A DNA stretch of 64,000 nt from Pampus argenteus (lineage: Eukaryota; Chordata; Actinopteri; Scombriformes; Stromateidae). Positions 11,701 to 23,123 of the stretch are shown piece after piece; within the stretch, counting starts at the first letter, position 1; the number at the start of each line of letters is the position of its first letter. Location of the stretch: contig CM072862.1 of assembly GCA_036937835.1 (NCBI GenBank), forward strand, positions 22,833,001 through 22,897,000, read 5' to 3'. Under the pieces are notes generated by a model, which ran no database searches, was not told the DNA's origin, and was given only the letters and a program-made list of their open reading frames with translations. The position numbers were made by a program, and so were the translations under genes.

Positions 11701-11996
11701 CAGTTAGAATTAGGTTCTACGTAGCCAAGTTAGGAGTGTCAGCTCAGCAGTAAAAGTTCCTTAATAGTGCTACAGTTCTCAGTGTTAATGAAAACCACAC
11801 AAATAACTGTAACGCTTTTTTTTTATTATTACTATTTTCAGGAGTTTCTAAAGGCCCCTCTATGCCCCTTGAGCCAGAACCTGATGTGGAGAAAGCCCCG
11901 AGCCCGCCCTCTGATCCTCCAGGCTCCCCAGAACCTGCAGAGTCAGACAACCCCAAACCCAAAACCTCTAAGAGAAAGTCAAAGGTGGAAGAATGA
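1864..11996 (+). CDS. bbs4: Bardet-Biedl syndrome 4 protein homolog (BBSome subunit), complete gene
   Basis: The sixteen coding exons listed separately splice through canonical GT-AG sites into 1605 nt, giving 534 residues plus TGA (human BBS4 is 519). The product is almost entirely tetratricopeptide repeats. I see roughly ten consecutive TPR units between residues 68 and 405, with typical helix-A/helix-B spacing and NP/SPxN turns. Near-identical stretches to human BBS4 include WLIHx[58 protein letters not shown] and [20 protein letters not shown]. BBS4 is a subunit of the BBSome, the coat that moves membrane proteins in and out of cilia. It also sits at centriolar satellites with PCM1 and links to dynactin. 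The C-terminal 50 residues are Pro/Glu/Ser-rich and end in a basic cluster, unlike the mammalian tail. An X-box and TISU element at the start point to RFX control. No frameshift or missing exon was seen. Confidence 0.97.
2718..2784. repeat. (TG)n microsatellite in bbs4 intron 1
   Basis: An almost pure TG run with one GTGC interruption. Confidence 0.97.
3349..3391 (+). CDS. bbs4: bbs4 coding exon 2
   Basis: The acceptor is TATTTCAG and the donor GTACAG, ending in phase 1. It encodes LPLASEAKKRRAPK, a basic, poorly conserved N-terminal segment equivalent to the SQKPRQKKAPE region of human BBS4. It is the least conserved internal exon, so its exact boundaries carry slightly less support. Confidence 0.85.
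5379..5392 (+). promoter_or_regulatory. Perfect X-box inside bbs4 intron 2
   Basis: GTTGCCCTGGCAAC has two perfect 6-bp inverted half-sites (GTTGCC/GGCAAC) with a 2-bp spacer, the optimal RFX arrangement. It lies about 3.5 kb into the gene. Binding is inferred from the motif only. Confidence 0.6.
5490..5845 (+). repeat. Diverged direct duplication in bbs4 intron 2
   Basis: Two similar blocks follow each other, about 5490-5640 and 5710-5845. Shared landmarks in the same order are GTGAATTGATT, a GTTAACC(A/G)TCAGATCA stretch, TGACTGCAAA and CTTTCAGGA. The offset between copies runs from 225 down to 208 bp, so there are small indels. It is either an old tandem duplication or two pieces of one interspersed repeat. 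Confidence 0.75.
5946..6025 (+). CDS. bbs4: bbs4 coding exon 3
   Basis: The acceptor is CTTCTCAG and the donor GTAAAG, ending in phase 0. It encodes residues about 24-50, with the conserved NWLIHQHYIRKDYDTCK just before the TPR array. Confidence 0.95.
6376..6439 (+). CDS. bbs4: bbs4 coding exon 4
   Basis: The acceptor is GATGTAG and the donor GTGAGC, ending in phase 1. It encodes AIIKEQLQETNGMCEYAIYV and the following Gln, nearly the same as human BBS4. Confidence 0.96.
6672..6783 (+). CDS. bbs4: bbs4 coding exon 5
   Basis: The acceptor is TTGCCACAG and the donor GTGAGT, ending in phase 2. It holds the first clear TPR (LEGKIQQSLELFQSCAILNP) and the start of the next (ADNLKQVARSL). Confidence 0.96.
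7024..7096 (+). CDS. bbs4: bbs4 coding exon 6
   Basis: The acceptor is TTCCATAG and the donor GTAAAA, ending in phase 0. It encodes [20 protein letters not shown] and then EKDW, finishing TPR2. Confidence 0.96.
7425..7478 (+). CDS. bbs4: bbs4 coding exon 7
   Basis: The acceptor is CTCACCACAG and the donor GTGAGT, and both edges are phase 0. This 54-nt exon encodes EISHNLGMCYFFIKNFKN, helix A of TPR3. Skipping it would keep the frame but break the TPR superhelix. Confidence 0.95.
7569..7696 (+). CDS. bbs4: bbs4 coding exon 8
   Basis: The acceptor is TCTGACAG and the donor GTAAGT, ending in phase 2. It covers the end of TPR3 and most of TPR4, including FMMLGKVHLLAGETDKAIEV. Confidence 0.96.
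8580..8634 (+). CDS. bbs4: bbs4 coding exon 9
   Basis: The acceptor is CAATTCAG and the donor GTAGGT, ending in phase 0. It encodes FSPENTELLTTLGLLFLQ at the TPR4/TPR5 boundary. The 883-bp intron before it is one of the longer ones in the gene. Confidence 0.96.
8814..8882 (+). CDS. bbs4: bbs4 coding exon 10
   Basis: A T-rich acceptor ends in GCCAG and the donor is GTATGT, with phase 0 at both ends. It encodes LGKYQKAFEHLGNALTFDPN and then NYK (TPR5). Confidence 0.96.
9027..9179 (+). CDS. bbs4: bbs4 coding exon 11
   Basis: The acceptor is ATTCCCAG and the donor GTGAGT, and the exon is exactly 51 codons. It encodes the most conserved block of the protein, with [20 protein letters not shown] and [20 protein letters not shown] (TPR6-7). 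Confidence 0.97.
9472..9643 (+). CDS. bbs4: bbs4 coding exon 12
   Basis: The acceptor is CCCCCACAG and the donor GTACTG, ending in phase 1. It encodes TPR7-8, including [20 protein letters not shown], close to the human sequence. Confidence 0.97.
9962..10031 (+). CDS. bbs4: bbs4 coding exon 13
   Basis: The acceptor is TTGTAACAG and the donor GTGAGA, ending in phase 2. It encodes VALTNLEDVENATRAYEQAV (TPR9). Confidence 0.96.
10118..10262 (+). CDS. bbs4: bbs4 coding exon 14
   Basis: The acceptor is TTCTTACAG. The donor GAG|GTACCC is the weakest in the gene at positions +4 to +6. It encodes the last TPR (NPLVNLNFAIFLYNHGDKKG) and the linker to SSNFEFDPE. Confidence 0.95.
10349..10553 (+). CDS. 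bbs4: bbs4 coding exon 15
   Basis: The acceptor is CTGTCACAG and the donor GTACAT, ending in phase 1. It encodes the conserved MAQKMGAALQV helix and a Thr/Ala/Pro-rich linker ending in LGTNQALGQAMSSAASY. Confidence 0.95.
11842..11996 (+). CDS. bbs4: bbs4 last coding exon (16)
   Basis: The acceptor is CTATTTTCAG, after the 1288-bp intron 15. It encodes a tail containing MPLEPEPDVEKAPSPPSDPP, Pro/Glu-rich throughout and ending KPKTSKRKSKVEE before TGA at 11994-11996. Only the LPLEPEP core is shared with the human C-terminus. Confidence 0.93.
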
Positions 11997-12535
11997 ACTA
12001 GCTCGGTAGCTACACTCACGTGACAGCTTTGTCGTAGATCTCCGCCATGTTATGGAGGCAAATTAAGATTATGGAACACAAAACAGGCTATTTGTGGTTT
12101 TCTAGCTCATTGTAGTTTGATATGAAGCTTGAGGTATTGTTTTATAGTTTAGATACATGGTGCAGGTTACTTCTACACAGAAGTTTTAAACTTACCTGTG
12201 CATTTTTGTCAAACCATGTATTTCAGGTGTCATCACAACAGTTATCACTGTTTCTCATAAATGTATACAGATGTGAGAGGTTTGGTGCATATGCCATATT
12301 ATTTCCAGAAGACGTTGCAGCTTAAGGGTGTCAGTCCTTCAGCTGTCGGGCTTTTCTGCAGCTAAATAAATGTAAAGGCAATTCTGCGACAATCAGACAG
12401 AGATGGATGTTTTTGAATAACTGTTTGTATGATAGGGCTAATTTTTTTTTTTGAGGAATGAGTGTAAATAGTGATACATGCTTTTATATGTGGATAAATG
12501 TTATGTTTATATAGAATAATGTATTTAATAATAAA
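11997..12535 (+). other. bbs4: bbs4 3' UTR with alternative poly(A) signals
   Basis: Follows the bbs4 stop codon. AATAAA hexamers occur at 12365-12370 and 12530-12535, with a further one at 13005-13010. The first two would give UTRs of roughly 390 and 560 nt. Which is used cannot be told from sequence. Confidence 0.6.
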
Positions 12536-15500
12536 TAAGATACCTAAAAGTCAAATTCATGTGTTTTGTACTGTGCTCTCTTAACCTAAGGTCCTTCAAA
12601 TTAGCAGATACCACCAACAGGGGACAGTATTGGTTAAGAGCTTTTAAAGTCAGTCTATTATCTTACACTCAGTCTACACTAGTTTATCTTTGCAGGCTGA
12701 TAATTGTCATAATAGTGAGTGGTTCATCATGTATATCCATTTGTTGTGTGATTAATTCACTCATCGAGTTGAACAGGCATAGGGGAAGGTCACATAAAAA
12801 CTTTAATTATTTATGTGTATGAATTATGATGGGGGCCATTTGTAGATATTAATCCAAAAATATTCATGAAATTTGCCTTGAGAAAGGCTATATGCACAGA
12901 AATATGTTCATGCTGTGTTTTAACATTTGGGGCATTTAAATATTAAACAGTTTTTTTTGGCTCAGTAGTTTAGGGAGCGCTGAACTACTAAAAAAAAAAA
13001 ACCCAATAAAGACGAGGAAGTCTGTCTTCAAAGAGATCAGACTTCTATCTGCATTTTAGAAAGCACAGATCCATGTCTGAACATTGTCAGCAGTTCCTTT
13101 TAAAATACCCTTGTAATGTCTTAAAACTCTACTGTTAACTGTACTCGGATCATTGAATGCAACAACCAAATATATTTTACTATTATTTTTGAATGTATGT
13201 TTAAAGATGATTGTTTTTTTTAGTTACTTGCTATGGTATTTACAACCATACCGGTAAAAAGAAGGTTCATGAACATAACATAAGACACTATCATTGTAAT
13301 TTAAACTGACTGAGGATCAACTGAAGATATTAATGGATTAAAAACAATTAATGTTGTTCTGTGATTAATGATACTGTAAGAAATGTTGTCAAAGAAGTTT
13401 AAATATCTGGTTTTCCCGTCATGAGAACGGCCTCTCCTCACTGCTAGATGTCATCTAACATTATTTAACCCAGACGTCGTCAATTCATCCGCGTTACCTT
13501 CTCTATTTTTTCTTTTTATATATATTTTCTTTTTCCTTTTATGATGAAGAGCAACATCTATATGTGCTGATATTATCGCCAAGACCGTAGTTTTTTCATT
13601 AGGGCCCTTGTTAAACTGTGTATGCCTGAATTGCCTGTGGTCATAACTTTTACAAGCCAGCTGATGGCCTGTAACTTACTGTTCCTGCTGCAGTCATTTT
13701 TGCAGTGCAGCTGTGGAAGATTGCTTTTCCATTTTTCATCTTCTCATACAATTCAAATTGCCCGTAGAAGCGTCTTTGTACCTTGTATAAATTTCATTTA
13801 AAGTTGTCTTGACTCCAGGAAATGGTAAGTAAGTTGTGCTTTTTTTTTTTTTTTTCATCATTGCATCGCTTTTAGATTGTATAGTGTTAAGGATGGAAAG
13901 ATATAGAAATGTGCTAAACAAATGCAGCATTTACATTACAGCAACTAATACTTTATTTTCTATTGTTATATTTCCCTCTAAAGTGTCTTTTTATAATATT
14001 TTGCAATGTGCTCGTTTTAATATGTTCTTTTTTTTATGGCGTTGCAGCACAGAGCAAAGAAGAAGAAATGTTTTATTTCCTTCGTCCATCTCGTCTCTTA
14101 TCTTTTATTTGAAGTATTTGTGTAGTGCTTTCATATATTATACATTCAGTTTTCTGTCTGATTCCTGACAAGCTGTTAACCCACTTCTTAATTTTTTTGT
14201 TCAGTTCTCCAGTCGTAGCTTTTAACTTGAACTGTAGCCTGTGTAAAACTACTGTCTGCAGCAGCTCGTTATGTATTCTCTGCCCTTTGTCTGGCTCTCT
14301 TAAATAGTTCCCCAGATAATCATAAGGTCTAAGGTATCACGATCACTACTGGCTACTTGGTGAGATTGAAATTAGTCCTCCGCACACTTTCTCATTCCTC
14401 TTTCCTTCTGTTTTTCTCTTCAGGCATATCATTTGTGTCCAGTCTTTCCTGCCACAGACACACGTGCAGATCCTGGAAAATGGAAGTCATGATGATCATA
14501 AAGGGGCCCGTGCATTGAAACAAAGAGGTTGGCTATAGAGATGTAGAGGACGCTGAGAAGAATACAAGGTGGAGGTCACATGATCCCTCGTGCTTTAACA
14601 AAGTAAGCACCTTATAATCATGATGTAGTGTTTCTATCCGCCTGTTATCGAAAACATAAGACGAGTTTATCGAGTGTTCGCAAAGCTGATATGATGCAGA
14701 AATTATCCAGGCCCTCATTTATAAAATTTGGATGCTCAAATGAGGCTTTAATGGGATCTTAAGATAATTTTTCAGTTTATTCTTTGATTTATGACTTTAT
14801 CTAAATGACGCTGAGTCTGCCCGTTTACAAAATGTTTTTGCACCTGCCTAATATATAAAGCACCTTTGGGGTTTGTAATAAATCTTGCACTCCATATAGA
14901 TCAATTTATAAATTTCTGCTCTCAATCATTGGTATCTTAATGTAGCTTTATGGAAACGGAGAATTCAATCATGTGCCTTTTTAATATTCTTTAAAGATTA
15001 AACTTGTTTTGAAAAGTATTCCCATCAAAATATTTATGTGGCGTGCGTGCAGCTCACCGTTGGGGGTTCACATGCTGTTCTCATGCCTGGAGAAACCTCA
15101 GCACAGCAAGCAAGTGATGTACGATGTCAGATATAAACTTAGTTTCAAACTGATACATCAAGTTGTTGTTTTGGAGATTAAAAATCAACTCCGAGCTGAA
15201 AATGATTTATAATTTATTAGGATGAATAGTTAAAAGTCTGCCTGACGTCTGATGATACTCGTTTTCTTATTATTGTCAACAAATCCTATGAACATTTTTG
15301 AAAATAGTCCCCAACAAATACACAATTTCTTCCTCTTTGAGTGACGTTCACTATATATGTCAATCATGTTATCTTCAGATACACGTTTAAATGAGGACTA
15401 TGGGTTTTTGTAGTGAACAGAAGGAATCATTATAGAAAGCAAAACCAGTGTTTCATTGTCCTTATGGAAACACCTCACTATTGTTAAAAGATAGTGAACC

Positions 15501-15891
15501 TATCCTTAAATATCATTATTGCCCATATTATGACCACATACTGAAAAAAGCAAAATCATAAAAATCTTGTTGGCTTTTATTTTGGAATTTGTCTCTGCGT
15601 CCCCTGTGTTTTCCAAGCATGACCATGTGACACCAGCATGTACTATATTATCATTATATTGCTGTTTATTGTAATTTTACTACACTCATAACCTCCCTTT
15701 TTTTCTTTTTCTAGACCTCTGATCGATATAGAGCCTTGACCAGAAGGTAAAAAAAAAACATTTTTCATTTTTTCACAGATTAATAAATCATGGAAATTTA
15801 AACATGTGGCATTCCAGATGTCATTACTTATCATGGATCAAATAGCACAAAAGGACTGCTTCAGCTCTGTAGAAATATGTTTTATATCTAA
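12536..15891. other. Gene-free AT-rich stretch downstream of bbs4
   Basis: Only short random open frames, several of them over T-runs. I see no recognisable exon or RNA gene. A CTCF-like core (CCAACAGGGGACAG) lies at 12614-12627. Confidence 0.5.
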
Positions 15892-16130
15892 GTCTGTGAA
15901 TATTCTCATTCATCCAGGTCATAGTTATCTCAAGTAGATTAAATCGATCGCAACTGGACTTGGTTATTTGTCTTGAAGACGTTTCACCTCTCATCCAAGA
16001 GGCTTCATCAGTTCCTGCTCGCTTGACTAGGCTGGGACTAGTCCAACTAGCTGGTGTAGAAACCCAGGTATTTAACCTCTGTGGAGGCAGTCACATGGCC
16101 AGTGAAACTGCCCTAATCAATGTTTTTATA
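15892..16130 (-). repeat. Teleost interspersed repeat fragment
   Basis: Starts GTCTGTGAATATTCTCATTC and carries the block TGTCTTGAAGACGTTTCACC followed by TCTCATCCAAGAGGCTTCAT. I recognise these as parts of a dispersed repeat common in fish genomes. The strand given is arbitrary because most copies I recall read the other way. It may be the tail of a Penelope-like or other retroelement, but the family is uncertain. Confidence 0.6.
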
Positions 16131-17332
16131 TTAATAAAGGGTCATACTACTGAATGTGGAGTGTTTGGACGTCTGAAACAGTGAAATCTGTTGAATTTCA
16201 AACACTTTAAGGATTAGGATTAGTAAAATCATTAAATCAGCTGCTCCCACATTAACTGGATGAGTAAACATGTTATATTAAGCCACGTTAACTTTAGAGT
16301 ATAACATAATATAACATGTAGTATCATTAACTCTGTTGTTGAAGTTGGATTTCTGCTTCCAAGTAGCCAAAAGGTAAAAGATTAATGTAGCTTTAAATTT
16401 CCTGAAGGTAACCATAAGATTTCATATAGCAGCAAAATATTTCGACTTAGAAAAATTACCGTCTGTACACCAACTTTCCAACTTTCTTCTTTCTAGCCTG
16501 TGCTTGACACGTCACTTTTTCCTTATCTCTGAGGCCTTTTTTTATTAATTCAGGACTGCTCAATGTAACCTTCAGTCCTGTTTCACAGTAACTTTTAGGT
16601 TTTTTTTGGAGACTTCAAAGCAGCAGGATGCATAGATCTGTTTTACCAAGCAGAAAGTCAGGAAATCACACATATAAAAGGTTATAATGAAAAGCTATTA
16701 GCATTGCAAAGCGAATCAAGATCGTATTTGTTACACCCTAGTTCTTAAATTTGCGATCGGTAGATTAAACTCACTGAATCAATCCTGTTCAGGTTTAAAG
16801 GCTCAATTTCTCTTTTCAATTTCACGAAAAAAGCACTTCCTCATTTACGTCCAGATTTAGGTGGTTGTTATTCCTTCCAATAAGACATGTTTATGGTGCG
16901 GGTCGAATTGGTTTGCCTTGTCTGGATGTTTGCATTATGTCTGTGATCAGGGACAACAGATCCCAGTGAAAGTGCTTCTTCTTCTTTCCTCAGCAGGTTG
17001 TAAAACACCAGCGATATTCTTGATTTTAGACATTGTTTACAGTCGTGCAGTCGTATAGCTGATGTAGCAGCATATTTCTATCTCAGTGAAACGCTGTGTT
17101 GTACTTTAACTTGAGGGGAGCTTGGAGATCTGACCTGATTTTACTGTTATAGCAGCTTCAAAGGAAAAAAAAAACCCATAAAACAGCTTAAACAGTAAAT
17201 AGGTCTATAATACTGCATGCATCACCATTCATTGTTTAACTGTAAACTCTTCTAGTGTCTGAACAAACTGTACATAAATCTGCAGTGAAGCTCAAACATA
17301 CAACAAACACACTTTTGACTTTAAGTTAGCAG

Positions 17333-17750
17333 TTAAATGAATAGTTTGATATTTTGTCCTTATTCATTTTAATGAGAGTTAAAGTAAAATATCTTGTCTT
17401 GGTTGTGTTGGTTACCCTAAATGTGAAGTTACAACAACCAGCAGCCAGTTAGCTTCGTTTAGCATTAAACAGCTAGCCTAGCTGTTCTCTGTCCAAAGCT
17501 AACAGCAGCTCAATAATACGTTATATATCTTGTTTGTTTTAATTGTACAAAAACTAGAAAAGTGTAAAAATGATATGTTTTTATGGGTAGTTATGACTAT
17601 TTTGTGACTTCCTGCTGTCTTGTCGTCACGTAAACGAGCAACAGGTTAAGAGCTGTCCCCCCCGTAAGCTAAGCTAAGCTAAGCTAGCTGGCTGCTAGCT
17701 GTACCAATCTTCATCTGTATGCATATTTTCCCACAAATGCAGTAAATACA
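17333..17750 (+). mobile_element. Diverged percomorph MITE-like element
   Basis: Begins with TTAAATGAATAGTTTGATATTTT, a decayed copy of the TTAAAGGAATAGTTTGACATTTTG terminus of a family common in percomorph fish. It contains the expected subterminal GCTAGCCTAGCTG block, an internal CGTTATATATCTTGTTTGTTT block, and GTAAGCTAAGCTAAGCTAAG near 17667-17690. These give an overall palindromic layout. The right terminus is too decayed to place exactly. The element is non-autonomous with no coding sequence. Confidence 0.7.
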
Positions 17751-20700
17751 ATGTTAAAGGCTAATTTTATCCCTGAAATCTTTAATTAAGGGATAAAGTG
17801 TGCTGAAATCTTTAAGACTGAAAAAAACCCCAACAACTTGACATTGTCTCGCCACTTCTCCTTCAAATGGTTGCCCTTTTTATGAGGCTTAACACAAACC
17901 AGTGTTTTGGATTTAGGGCAGCAATAGATGGATTAGAAACATACAGGCAGAATACTAACAGAGAGACAGAGAGAGAGACGAGCCTCACATCAAGTGTGTC
18001 TTTGACATGCTGTTTCACGTAATTAATCTGCCTAGCCTCGCTACGCTCACGCCATATTTCACAATGACACTAATAATGTCTAATTATAGGATGTTGTAAA
18101 ATCTTAGTTGGTGTTTAAACATGTAATTTCCGCAGTGCAATGGTGCAATAATGCATTTTACTTTTAATCACTCTGGGTTTTTTTTTTTCTTTTTTCTTTT
18201 TCCGAGAGGAACTGAAGGAGCGAGGCTTTGCATTTCAATAAAGCCACTTGATTAGGGAGTGTGTGTTGCTGTTGTTGTTGTTGTTGTTGTTTTTTCCGGG
18301 AGATACTGTTTACTCTGAGCTCTGCTTCCCAAAAATTCTCCCCTCCGCCCCCTTTTCCTGGAGACAACTCAAAGACCCCCTGCTGGCAGCTCAGCGGAGC
18401 AGCTTTATCTGGGTTCTCCGCTCTCTCTCCCTGTCTTTCCACAAGCCTCGTCTCATTGTGTCACCCCAATATGTCAGCCACAAGCTGCAAGTCACAGTCG
18501 CAAACTGCAAGAGCCATTCATTAGTTAGCATCACCACCAACTCTGACAACAAAGCTTCAACTGTTTCATTTCCCATCACTCCGTATGCATGTAAATTAAT
18601 AGGAATAAAGAGGCAGGGATCTGGATGCTCTGCTGACAACTGTTAAGGGAATGTGTGTGCAGTGCAACAGAGATATCTTTTAAAGTTTTCTCTTCAAAGA
18701 GGTACTTTAGGAGTAGCATACAAATCCCCCTTAGCTATGTGAAATATGTACAATATTGCAGTGTCACCTCAGCTTTAAATTACCATATTTAATGACTGTT
18801 TAGATCTTTGTTTCCATCATGAATACAAGACCCGACCCAAGTTTGTCCCTTTTGGTTATTTTCTCAGGAAATAAATTGATTGCTGTTAGCTGTTAATTAA
18901 ACTTTAGGCATGATGTCAAACCTGGTTGTCAAGAGAATATTTAGTGCCGTGACAAGTCGTGATGAAATTCATAAAGAAAAAAAAAGGTGTTTGCATTAAT
19001 CTGTGAGTCCACTGATAATAAAAAAAAAAACCTGCAACAGGAACGTCTTCAGGTTTTATACAGTAATGACTAATGTGCATGCAGCTTACTTTGTACAACA
19101 TTGAAATGGTGGGTTTTTTCTTTCCAACTATTACAAACTACAATTAAAAACTTATCTTGTTTTACTTGGAGGAAACTTTTGTTGCATATCTCTACATCTC
19201 CAGATCCGAAGAATTACGTGTCTAAAACAAACTGACACTGCATTTGACTTAAAGTGGGATTTTAAAGTATTTCTGATACTCTGGAGGCAGCAAATTTTGT
19301 TACTGCTGAGCCAAAGCAAACCAATATAAAAAAAGAAAAAAAAAGAGAGAAAGGGAGCTTTTTTTTTAAATCGGGGAAAGAATCATTGGGGACAGTTATC
19401 ATATTTCAGTAATTTATTTATGGTGTGTTGCCTTAATAAATATGTGAAACGTGAGTACAGTCCCTGGTTAGTTTTTCCAAACTATAATTAGACTCTAATG
19501 TGATTTTTCCACTTGAACAACATGAACTATTGTCCCACTGTAAAAGTACAAGCATTACCTCAAAACCCTCTGAATTATGTTTACTACAAAAAAAGACAAC
19601 TTTCTCTCATAAGCTGGTTACTAGAATAAAATACCGTCCAATACTGAGTCATATGAAAGGAGTTGAACATATATCACCAGCCCTCCCTTCTCTCCACATA
19701 TTTCCCCAGTTTTTTATGAGATGTGATATCACCCTACAGGAGTCCGCTCACGCTCTTCCCCTTTATTGTTTTCACAGATCTCTCTCCTCGGCAGCTCGGT
19801 GGGAATTCACTCATGTAAGCAAAATACTGTCACTGCAGTAATCTGGTAAGAAAAACTATTTATTTCATTCCCCCTCTGCTGGTATTCATCTGCGGCGGGA
19901 TTTGAGCCCTGTGGTGAGATTATATTCCACACAGAGTCCACGCAGGCAGGTAGGCAAGGACGTAAAGAAGCATGTCAGTCATCCCAGCATCCAGTAAACA
20001 ACAGTAAACCCTTCTCCTCCTCTGTGAGCACATTTAAAATAGATCTGAATGCTTCCCCGTTATCAATGTTTCACTTATTTGATGACTGGGTTAAAGATTT
20101 AATAAGAGAAAAACTGAATTCTTGTTTTCTCCCCATGCTGGATGAATGCAGTGTGTTATAAAATAAAAATGAAGCCACATGGGCATTTCAGCAAGTAAAC
20201 AACTCCACAAGTGGTGCAAGTAATACATCTCTTTACATCAAAGGTCTGTCCTGAGCGGGGGATGTCTGGACTCTTTTTAGTGCGGGGTTTTGTGTTATTG
20301 CAATAAAAAAAGGAGAATTCAGGTTATCTTAGACTATGATGGCACTAGATAAAAAGTGTTATTAAAGAGATTCAAATTCTAAAGGGGGATAAGAACTGCA
20401 TCCAATAGTCGTTAAGATGTTTCAGTTTGGATCTGACCGACAGATAATACCTAAAAATCATGTCTCCATATGTATAAAATGTTATTAGCTGACTTGGCAG
20501 GAGATTATCCCCCATATGAAAGAAGAGTGAGAGTTAGAGCTGAATGTAATTACCGAGGACAAGATGTGGTGATGATGTATGCCGGTTGCCACAAAGGTAT
20601 GAGGAGTATTCACGGAGAAGAATATGATTGGAAGTTGGAAATGAGAGGGTTTTAAGGACCCCACTGAAAGCATCAACGTTTGATAAAGGCGGATGATGAT

Positions 20701-22020
20701 TAAGTATCGTTCACTTATTTTCTTTTTTTTTTTATATGATTGCCCAGTACTACAAGAGATTTGGCAGAGCATAAAAGAGAAAGGTTAACAAAGATAATGA
20801 CTATTGATATCCTACTTGATCCAGTGTGTATTGTGTCCTCAGGGAAATACCCAGGGATAGAAATGACAGAGACCAAAGACAGACTGTATCTTACGCATAC
20901 TTTTAACAGTTGCCGGGAAGATGATGACTATAAATTGGATGAAAGTACTTCTTGTGATAAACCATAAACGTGTTGAACTCAAAGGCTAAAAAACGGGGTC
21001 TACACAATGGAAGTACAAATTACAGAGCAGGCTTTTCTACTGGATGCCAGTAACGTTGTACCTGAGGCTATGAATTCTTCAATAAAAGGACATAATTATA
21101 CTCGTTAAGTCTGTGCCCAATGTCAAGAATTGTTTGAAACAATTGACTTTGTATTTGAAAAATAATATATATATATAAAGCCAACATATTCCATGTGATA
21201 ATAAGTCCTACAGGTATATTTTTTATTATGGATGGAGAGCAGGATGTTCACATGCAAATATGCAGTATTCTCTGTAAAGTTATTTGGAGTGATACATCAA
21301 AGTGGCGGCTGTTCAAAGGCTGACCACTTGTCATCTCGAAAATGTCAGAAATGTGAATCAGTGATCAGAAGACAAAAAACGTCCTCTACAGAAAGAGCAG
21401 CGAGGCTTGAATTTAGAGTGAAAATTAAATCAAAGGTTTTAGACTATTAGTGATTGTTATGTCTGTGAGGGTTAAAATGACCTGTGATCACAGCTGTGTT
21501 GCAGCTTAACACAACACTGAGATAACGTTTCAAAGAGCAAACCAGCATTTGGTGTGAGAAAAAAGGCGGATGGTGTTCCCGTAACTTATAGATTACATAG
21601 ATAATTTTAACTCGGGGCACATCAAAGTTAGAAAATCCACTGCTGGCGGCGGTAAGCAACATTAAAAATGTTTTTTGAACACAAGAGCGAGGCCTCCTAT
21701 GTGGCCACCAGACTTGGGGGAAAGCTGATAAATAGAGCTTGTAATCCAGAGACTCGGTTGGTTGTGTTCACCGCTCCAGAGCCTCATTTCATTTCAACTG
21801 TGAAAAAAGAGAGCATTAAGTTGTATAGACAGAAACCTTTGAAACAGCAGGATTTGGAGCATCTTGGGAAAACATGGTTTCCCTGGTGATATCATGCATG
21901 CAGCAGAACAATACCTGCACAGTCAAATGATGATGTTACAGTTTGAAAGGCAATTAAACTGAAAAATGAATCATGGTGAGAAACAGTAAACAAGTATGTG
22001 GACAAGCTAAAAACACTGGC
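17751..22020. other. Gene-free stretch
   Basis: No recognisable gene. It contains a (TTG)n run at about 18266-18290, several A/T homopolymers, and a CTCF-like core CCCCCTGCTGG at 18376-18386. Open frames near 18164-18646 overlap the (TTG)n run and poly-T and look non-coding. Confidence 0.45.
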
Positions 22021-22241
<221 letters not shown>

Positions 22242-22324
22242 GTAATGATGAAGTGTGTCGGACCCAATTAAAGATGCATTACCTGTTTTTTTTATTTGCC
22301 TCTTGGTGGCAGCTCAACCAGCTG

Positions 22325-22480
22325 TAAACACAATACTGACATATAATCACCATATAATATTGTTATGGGGGGAAAAAAAACAACAGTTGCCTAGTTACAC
22401 ATCTAGCAGACACGGAGCAACATTAGCATTCATTTGGAGTCGGGTTTCTGTCCACCTGAATATGAGTCCGTTATCAGGAA
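22325..22480 (+). mobile_element. Fragment of a fish MITE (copy A)
   Basis: Shares an ordered series of blocks with the element at 28738-29015: ACACAATACTGACATATAAT, then TTACACATC, CGGAGCAACATTAGCATTCA and GTTTCTGTCCACCTGA. It lacks the TTAAAGGAATAG terminus and lies just after the (ATCT)n tract. Pairwise similarity is directly visible in the sequence. Confidence 0.7.
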
Positions 22481-23063
22481 GCTGCAGAGTCGAGGGATAA
22501 ATCTCTGGGAGTTTGTCATTAGATCCATTGTTGGTATGAAAATACAGATTAAAGCAGCTTTAACAAAGTCTAGTCTAGTGAAGGTCACTTATCGCCTTAA
22601 AACTGTCGTCACAACTAATTCCACAGTAATGCGGCTGTCGAGGGCTTTTCAGGATTTAAAGGAGCTATCTGTAGAGTTTTTGTATGATTATAACGTCCTT
22701 AAAATGATTCTACATACACCATTGTGAATGTGTGTCGCTGTCTGCCACAATGTCTAGATATTAGATATATTTCTAAAGTTAGAAATATTCAAATTCTACA
22801 CAAAGAGGATATAACAGCGGAAAGGGAATCTTTTTTTATATATATATAGTATCATCAAATCCTAACCATTCTGTAAAATATGATCCGAATTTTTTCTGAA
22901 ACCCTCCACCTTGATCAGGACTCAGAGCGAGAGGCTCCTGACGCCTGCTGCTCAGGAGACCGGGGAAGTTTTTACACTTCGTGAACAGAATTCTGATAAC
23001 TGCAGGTGGATCACACGGAGCCTTCCTCCATGTTTTTTTTATTCATGAATACAGCAAGTGATG

Positions 23064-23065
<2 letters not shown>

Positions 23066-23123
<58 letters not shown>
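23066..23123. repeat. (AT)n(GA)n compound microsatellite
   Basis: A pure AT run joined directly to a GA run. Confidence 0.97.
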
